From: Planctomycetota bacterium
GTDB taxonomy: Bacteria > Planctomycetota > Phycisphaerae > Phycisphaerales > UBA1924
Reading direction: 5' to 3'
Assembly (NCBI GenBank): GCA_023429345.1
Contig: JAEYVB010000393.1
Span: 1 to 9,414, forward strand
DNA: 9,414 nt
Positions 5,272 through 9,414 of this stretch are shown in pieces. Below the pieces are notes generated by a model. The model was not told where the DNA came from. It did not search any database and was given only the letters and a program-made list of their open reading frames with translations. The stretch's first letter is position 1; the number at the start of each line of letters is the position of its first letter. Both the position numbers and the translations under genes were made by a program.

Positions 5272-7377
5272 ATGCCCAAAAGGGCTCTCAAGAAGATCAA
5301 GTCGGCGGGCGGGGCGACCGGTCGGGGCGCCTCCTCGCGTGTCCGTGGGCTGCTCCGGATGCCGGCCTCCGAGGAGCGTCCGCGCTCCGGGGGCCAGGGG
5401 GGCGGGAACGGTCCGGGCCCCCGCAAGGGGCCGGGGCCGAACATGCAGCCCAGCCGCGGCCTGTTCGGGATCGTCTCGATGGTGCTGCTGGCGGTGCTGC
5501 TGTTCATGCTGCTGAACTCGGCGGGTCGCGGCGGGGCGCCGATCAGCCTCGAGCAGTTCGAGACGATGTACAACAACGGGATGATCGAGCCGGGGTCGGT
5601 GATGATCCGCGATGATGCGGTGACGGCGCGGCAGAAGCCCGGGGCGGACAGCAAGACGCCGACGGGGGTGATCATCCCGCTGAACACGACCACGGCCAAG
5701 CCGATCGCGGACAAGGTGATCGAGATCACGAACGGGCGGGTGATCAGCCGGCCCACACCGACGTGGGTGCCGCTCCTGTACTGGATCTTCCCGGTGCTGA
5801 TCATGGTGCTGATCTTCTGGGTGATCTCGCGCGGGATCCGCTCGGCGGGCGGGGGCGCGGGGATGCTGGGGAGCTTCGGCAAGAGCCGGCACCGGCTGAT
5901 GAACAAGGAGATGACGGGCATCACGTTCAGCGATGTCGCGGGCATCGACGAGGCGAAGGACGAGGTCGGGGAGATCATCGAGTTCCTGAAGAACCCGAAG
6001 AAGTTCACCAGGCTCGGCGGGCGGATCCCGCGGGGCGTGCTGCTGGTGGGCGAGCCGGGGTGCGGGAAGACGCTGCTGGCCAAGGCGATCGCGGGGGAGG
6101 CGGATGTTCCGTTCTTCTCGATCTCGGGGTCGGACTTTGTGGAGATGTTCGTGGGCGTGGGCGCGAGCCGCGTGCGCGACCTCTTCAAGCAGGCCAAGGA
6201 GAGCGCGCCGTGCATCATCTTCCTGGATGAGATCGACGCGGTGGGGCGTCGGCGCGGCGGCGGGTTCACCACCGGCGGGCACGACGAGCGCGAGCAGACG
6301 CTCAACGCGATCCTGGTGGAGATGGACGGGTTCGGCTCGGGCGACGGCGTGATCGTGGTGGCGGCGACGAACCGGCCGGACGTGCTGGACCCGGCGCTGA
6401 TCCGCCCGGGGCGCTTCGACCGGCAGATCGTGGTCCCGCTGCCGGACCTCAAGGGCCGGATGGAGATCCTGAAGGTCCACGCGAAGAAGGTGAAGCTGGG
6501 GCCGAAGGTGGACATGGAACGCATCGCCCGCGGGACGCCGATGTTCTCGGGCGCGGACCTGGCGGCGATCATCAACGAGGCGGCGATCTCGGCGACGATG
6601 GCCAACAAGGACTTCATCGAGCAGGAGGACCTGGAAGAGGCCCGCGACAAGGTGAAGTTCGGCCGGGCCAAGAAGAGCCGCGTCCGCGAGAAGGAAGAGA
6701 ACAAGCTCGTGGCCTACCACGAGGCGGGGCACGCGGTGCTGCAGTGCCTGCTGCCGGACGCGGACCCGCTGCACAAGGTGACGATCATCCCGCGGGGGGC
6801 GGCGGGCGGGGCGACGTTCAGCCTGCCCGAGAAGGACCGCATGGGCTACGGCCTGAAGTGGCTGCGGGCGATGATGCGGATGGCCTGCGGCGGTCGGATC
6901 GCCGAGGCGCGGGCGATGGACGATGTGTCCAGCGGCGCTTCCCAGGACATCGCCCAGGTCACGAAGATGGCCCGGACGATGGTCGAGGAATGGGGCATGT
7001 CGGAGCGGCTGGGCTTCGTGCGCTACGCCGGGTCCGACACGCGCGAGATGTATATCAACGAGCGCGACTTCTCGGAAGAGACGGCCAAGCTCATCGACGA
7101 GGAGGTCCGCGGGATCGTGGACACGGCGTACCGGGACGCGGAGAAGCTGCTCCTGGAGAACTGGGACAAGGTCGAGGCCGTGGCCCAGGCGCTCCTGAAG
7201 TACGAGACGCTCAGCGCCGACGAGGTTCACCGGCTGATGCGCGGCGAGCTCCTGGACAAGCCGACGGTGAGCGAACTGCTCAGCCGCGAGGCGAGGAAGC
7301 GGGCGCCCGGCGATGTGCCGCCGATCACATCGGCCGAGCCGGACCTGCCGCCGGGTGCGATGCCCAGCCCGGCCTAA
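5272..7377 (+). CDS. ftsH: ATP-dependent zinc metalloprotease FtsH
   Basis: FtsH is a hexameric inner-membrane AAA+ protease that extracts and degrades damaged membrane proteins and short-lived regulators. The 701-aa product shows TM1 (about 63-82), an extracytoplasmic FtsH domain (83-166) and TM2 (167-185). The AAA+ domain has Walker A GEPGCGKT (260-267), pore motif FVG (293-295), Walker B CIIFLDE (314-320) and the second region of homology ATNRPDVLDPALIRPGRFDR (365-384). The M41 peptidase has zinc motif HEAGH (483-487) and the third ligand Asp559 in SSGASQD. All catalytic residues are present, so it should be active. It is longer than E. coli FtsH (about 645 aa), mainly because about 60 Gly/Pro/Arg/Lys-rich residues precede TM1. 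Met58, just before TM1, is an alternative start but lacks a good SD. The transcript ends at the hairpin at 7467-7499. Identity is secure; only the start is debatable. Confidence 0.97.
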   Translation: MPKRALKKIKSAGGATGRGASSRVRGLLRMPASEERPRSGGQGGGNGPGPRKGPGPNMQPSRGLFGIVSMVLLAVLLFMLLNSAGRGGAPISLEQFETMYNNGMIEPGSVMIRDDAVTARQKPGADSKTPTGVIIPLNTTTAKPIADKVIEITNGRVISRPTPTWVPLLYWIFPVLIMVLIFWVISRGIRSAGGGAGMLGSFGKSRHRLMNKEMTGITFSDVAGIDEAKDEVGEIIEFLKNPKKFTRLGGRIPRGVLLVGEPGCGKTLLAKAIAGEADVPFFSISGSDFVEMFVGVGASRVRDLFKQAKESAPCIIFLDEIDAVGRRRGGGFTTGGHDEREQTLNAILVEMDGFGSGDGVIVVAATNRPDVLDPALIRPGRFDRQIVVPLPDLKGRMEILKVHAKKVKLGPKVDMERIARGTPMFSGADLAAIINEAAISATMANKDFIEQEDLEEARDKVKFGRAKKSRVREKEENKLVAYHEAGHAVLQCLLPDADPLHKVTIIPRGAAGGATFSLPEKDRMGYGLKWLRAMMRMACGGRIAEARAMDDVSSGASQDIAQVTKMARTMVEEWGMSERLGFVRYAGSDTREMYINERDFSEETAKLIDEEVRGIVDTAYRDAEKLLLENWDKVEAVAQALLKYETLSADEVHRLMRGELLDKPTVSELLSREARKRAPGDVPPITSAEPDLPPGAMPSPA

Positions 7378-7466
7378 GGAGGATTCCGGGGGCGGAACCC
7401 GCGGCGGTTCCGGGACGAATAGAACCCCGGACGCCCGAGATTCGCCCTACACCAAGGGTTTTGTTG

Positions 7467-7499
7467 CACGGCCCGCCAGCTCGGCGGGCCGTGTTTTTT
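7467..7499 (+). terminator. Rho-independent terminator after ftsH
   Basis: CACGGCCCGCC (7467-7477) pairs perfectly with GGCGGGCCGTG (7483-7493) around the loop AGCTC, giving an 11-bp stem. Six T residues follow at once (7494-7499). It lies 90 nt past the ftsH stop and separates ftsH from the sigma-factor operon. The reverse strand has no T-run, so it acts in the plus direction only. Confidence 0.93.
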
Positions 7500-7543
7500 G
7501 TCGCGCCGGCGGAGGCGCAAAAACCGGACGCGGGCGGGCGTGG

Positions 7544-7549
7544 TCTAAT
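7544..7549 (+). promoter_or_regulatory. Possible -10 element abutting the sigma-factor start (leaderless candidate)
   Basis: TCTAAT matches TATAAT at 5 of 6 positions and ends 6 nt before the ATG at 7556, which places a typical transcription start on the A of the ATG. No Shine-Dalgarno sequence precedes this ATG. No good -35 hexamer is seen at 16-18 bp; an ECF-type or extended element cannot be excluded. Confidence 0.35.
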
Positions 7550-7555
7550 GGCTGC

Positions 7556-8113
7556 ATGGACCCCGCGGCCGACGAGGCACTGCTGAAAGCGTTTCTGGCG
7601 GGCGATCGTCGCGCGCTGGGGGAGCTTGCGGGCCGCTACGAGGGGCCGCTTTTGGGGCTAGCTACAGCGCTGCTCGACGGGCGGAAGGACCTGGCGTGCG
7701 ATGCCGTTCAGGAGGCGTGGGTGCGGGTGATCCGCTTCGGAGACAAGTTTGACGGGCGGAGCAGCTTCAAGACTTGGCTGTACCGGATCGCGATCAACCA
7801 GTGCCGGACGGTCAAGGCCCGGGCCGCGCGGATGCGGGCGGCGCCGAGCGAGAGGGAGGCGGAGTCCGGCGAGGCGAGCTTTGCGGGGGCAGCGCCGGAG
7901 CTCGATGACGAGCGTGCGCGGCTGCGAGAGGCGGTGGCGGCGCTCGCTCCGGATCGGAGGATCGTCGTCCTGCTCTGCCACCACCGCGGGATGACGCACC
8001 AGACGGCGGCGGAGATCCTCGGGCTGCCGGTGGGGACGCTGAAGACGCGGATGCGGGCGGCGATGACGGAGCTGCGGGCGCGGCTGCACGCGGAGGTGGG
8101 CCATGACGGATGA
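7556..8113 (+). CDS. ECF-type RNA polymerase sigma-70 factor
   Basis: ECF sigma factors redirect RNA polymerase to a small stress regulon. The 185-aa product has region 2 at about 8-86 (LLKAFLAGDRRALGELAGRYE, then DAVQEAWVRVIRFGDKF and SSFKTWLYRIAINQCR, the core-binding and -10 recognition parts). A variable Ala/Glu-rich linker covers 87-117. Region 4 is at about 118-178 with the helix-turn-helix GMTHQTAAEILGLPVGTLKTR (145-165) for -35 contact. Size and lack of regions 1 and 3 fit an ECF sigma. The ATG at 7556 is the first in-frame start after the ftsH terminator and begins just before region 2; there is no clear SD. Its last 11 nt overlap the DUF4349 gene, the usual arrangement for a sigma and its anti-sigma factor. 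The ECF subgroup and target genes cannot be told from this window. Confidence 0.93.
   Translation: MDPAADEALLKAFLAGDRRALGELAGRYEGPLLGLATALLDGRKDLACDAVQEAWVRVIRFGDKFDGRSSFKTWLYRIAINQCRTVKARAARMRAAPSEREAESGEASFAGAAPELDDERARLREAVAALAPDRRIVVLLCHHRGMTHQTAAEILGLPVGTLKTRMRAAMTELRARLHAEVGHDG
8092..8096 (+). promoter_or_regulatory. Ribosome binding site of the DUF4349 gene, inside the sigma gene
   Basis: GGAGG ends 6 nt before the ATG at 8103 and lies in the last codons of the sigma gene. With the 11-bp overlap it implies coupled, roughly stoichiometric translation of both proteins. Confidence 0.7.
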
Positions 8114-9221
8114 CCGAGTGGAGCGCGGGCTTGCCGCGATAACGGAGTGGGAGGGCCCGACGCCGGGGCTGTGGGCGCGGGCGCTCGAATCCGGGGGAGG
8201 GTCCGGGGGTGTGGTCCGGCCGCGCGGGGTGCTGCCGGTGCTGGGGCGGCCGATCCCCAACGGGGCGATCGCGGCGGTGCTGGCGCTGATTTTCGTGGTC
8301 GCGGTCTTTGTGTCGTTGCCGAGCCTGGGAGGGCGAGCGCGGATGAGCGCCCTAAGGGTTGAATCATCGCCCCCGCCGGCCAGTGCAGCGCCGGCCGCGG
8401 CGCACGAGATGTTCAAGGCGCCGACCATGGGGCTTCCCTCCGTCGACACGGCTCAGGAGCCGGGCGTCGGGGTGCGGGCCTGGCCTTCGCAGGCGCCGGA
8501 TGGGATCCAGCGGCCGCGGGAGCAGGTCGCGGCACGATTCGTGGTGCGGAAGGCGACGATCGAGATCGAGACGGCGGATGTGGCGTCGGCGTTCGCCAAG
8601 GCGGTGCACTCGGTGAGCGCTGCACAGGGTGAGTACGTGCAGGATTCGTCGCTGAGCGGGGAGGGGAGGCACGCTCGGGCGAGCCTGACGCTGCGGGTGG
8701 CGGCGGACCGGCTGGGGGAGGCGCTGACGGAGCTGCGGGGGCTGGGGGCGGTCGCGTCGGAGCGGAGCTCGGGGGAGGATGTCACCGCGCAGATGGTGGA
8801 CCTGGAGGCACGGCTCCGCAACGAGCAGCGGGTGGAGAAGGAACTTCTGGAGCTTCTGGAGAAGCGCGGCGATGCGCCGCTGAAGGAAGTGCTGGAGCTG
8901 CGGCAGGCGCTCTCGGGCGTGCGGGAGTCGATCGAGCAAATGAGCGGGCAGCGCGAGCACCTGTCGCGGCTGGTGTCGCTGGCGACGGTGCTGGTGATTA
9001 TCCGGACGGGCGATGTGCCCGAGGCGGTGCGCTCGGGGCTTGGCGACTACTTCCTGACCAACATCGCCCGGGCGTGGGGTATGGGGCTGACGGCGCTGGC
9101 GGACTCGGTGGCGGCGCAGGTGCGGGTCGCGGTCGGGGGCCTGGTCTGGTGGGTGGTGCTGGCGGTGGCGATCGGGGCGGCGGTCCGCTGGCGGCGGCGG
9201 AGGCTGGCGCGGGGCGTCTAA
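8103..9221 (+). CDS. DUF4349-domain membrane protein, probable anti-sigma factor
   Basis: The 372-aa product starts with about 50 cytoplasmic residues (WEGPTPGLWARALE at 16-29), followed by TM1 (about 54-72) and a Pro/Ala/Ser-rich linker (80-140). The DUF4349 domain spans about 145-303: VRKATIEIETADVASAF (148-164), LTLRVAADRLGEALTEL (195-211), the hallmark SSGEDVTAQMVDLEARLRNE (222-241), and a coiled coil with LELRQALSGVRESIEQM (264-280). It ends with an amphipathic stretch, TM2 (about 343-362) and an Arg-rich tail (RWRRRRLAR). DUF4349 has no defined activity that I know of. The topology, one TM between a short cytoplasmic N-terminus and an extracytoplasmic sensor, together with an 11-bp overlap with an ECF sigma gene, suggests an anti-sigma role. 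The N-terminus has no His or Cys, so it lacks the zinc-binding HxxxCxxC anti-sigma motif. Family assignment is strong; function is inferred. Confidence 0.85.
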   Translation: MTDDRVERGLAAITEWEGPTPGLWARALESGGGSGGVVRPRGVLPVLGRPIPNGAIAAVLALIFVVAVFVSLPSLGGRARMSALRVESSPPPASAAPAAAHEMFKAPTMGLPSVDTAQEPGVGVRAWPSQAPDGIQRPREQVAARFVVRKATIEIETADVASAFAKAVHSVSAAQGEYVQDSSLSGEGRHARASLTLRVAADRLGEALTELRGLGAVASERSSGEDVTAQMVDLEARLRNEQRVEKELLELLEKRGDAPLKEVLELRQALSGVRESIEQMSGQREHLSRLVSLATVLVIIRTGDVPEAVRSGLGDYFLTNIARAWGMGLTALADSVAAQVRVAVGGLVWWVVLAVAIGAAVRWRRRRLARGV

Positions 9222-9276
9222 GGGCCGCGGCCGGAGCGCCGGCGACGGGCAAAACCCGCGGGGGCATCCTCCGAAG

Positions 9277-9282
9277 TACACT
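9277..9282 (+). promoter_or_regulatory. Possible -10 element before the pspC-like gene
   Basis: TACACT matches TATAAT at 4 of 6 positions and would place transcription start near 9289, just at the SD. No clear -35 is visible, and the gene may instead be read from the sigma operon, whose last stop is only 81 bp upstream. Confidence 0.25.
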
Positions 9283-9288
9283 GCGTGC

Positions 9289-9294
9289 AAGGAG
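9289..9294 (+). promoter_or_regulatory. Ribosome binding site deciding the GTG start at 9303
   Basis: AAGGAG ends 8 nt before GTG at 9303. The PspC-type reading frame begins directly there (VALYRSRDKKVFGGVCGGLA), so the SD supports the non-ATG start. Confidence 0.7.
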
Positions 9295-9302
9295 AAGCAG
9301 CA

Positions 9303-9414
9303 GTGGCCCTTTACCGCTCGCGTGACAAGAAGGTGTTCGGCGGCGTCTGCGGCGGCCTGGCCGAATGGCTGGGCTGGGATGCGACGCTGGTACGGCTGGC
9401 GTACATCCTGGCGT
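9303..9414 (+). CDS. PspC-domain protein (N-terminal part, cut by right edge)
   Basis: PspC-domain proteins are small membrane proteins; in enterobacteria PspC with PspB signals envelope stress to the phage-shock regulon. Only 37 codons are visible, from a GTG start with a good SD. They show the family signature: YRSRDKKVFGGVCGGLAEWL (residues 4-23) followed by the start of the hydrophobic segment, LGWDATLVRLAYILA (23-37). The R/K-x-x-x-x-GGVCGGLAE motif is diagnostic. It may be co-transcribed with the sigma/DUF4349 pair, 81 bp after its stop. The rest of the gene, and so any fusion to other domains, is outside the window. Confidence 0.88.
   Translation, partial: MALYRSRDKKVFGGVCGGLAEWLGWDATLVRLAYILA

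Noticed and set aside
5125..7230. A 701-codon open frame on the minus strand opposite ftsH, and a 515-codon one at 5157-6704
   Set aside because: The plus frame contains every FtsH motif. The minus products are Arg/His/Pro/Ser-rich with no domain. The equal length to FtsH is coincidence.
7313..7555. Extending the sigma-factor frame back to 7313
   Set aside because: It would overlap the ftsH end and read through the intrinsic terminator hairpin; conserved region 2 starts only after 7556.
9223..9258. Possible terminator after the DUF4349 gene (GGCCGCGGCC palindrome and CGGG-CAAAA-CCCG)
   Set aside because: The stems are short and no T-run follows either one.

Overview
This is a high-GC bacterial window with densely packed genes and strongly GC-biased third codon positions. 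It most likely comes from a Planctomycetota-type diderm, perhaps Phycisphaerae. That assignment is inference from three things: the GC content, outer-membrane biogenesis genes (BamD-like and LptE-like) beside SMC and FtsH, and an ECF sigma factor paired with a DUF4349 membrane protein. No rRNA or other phylogenetic marker is present to prove it.

Layout: (1) 1-3211, minus strand: the first ~1070 codons of the chromosome-segregation ATPase SMC. The gene runs off the left edge, so its C-terminal head is missing. SMC carries two extra segments encoded by repeat- and palindrome-rich DNA, one in the N-terminal head and one in the hinge. (2) 3212-3398: a divergent intergenic region with small inverted repeats. 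(3) 3399-4978, plus strand: a two-gene operon, a BamD/YfiO-like TPR protein and an LptE-like lipoprotein, overlapping by ATGA. (4) 4979-5271: a 293-bp intergenic region with palindromes but no gene. (5) 5272-7377: FtsH, a membrane AAA+ zinc protease with a long Gly/Pro/Arg-rich N-terminal extension, followed by a strong intrinsic terminator at 7467-7499. (6) 7556-9221: an ECF-type sigma-70 factor overlapping by 11 bp a DUF4349 two-TM protein that probably acts as its anti-sigma factor. (7) 9303-9414: the start of a PspC-domain protein, cut by the right edge.

Functionally, the plus-strand genes centre on the cell envelope: outer-membrane protein and LPS insertion, inner-membrane protein quality control, a membrane-linked sigma switch, and a phage-shock-type protein. 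SMC on the opposite strand is a housekeeping chromosome-organisation gene. I see no CRISPR array, tRNA, rRNA, transposase or phage gene. The least expected feature is the pair of repeat-derived in-frame insertions in SMC. Long open frames opposite smc and ftsH are composition artefacts.
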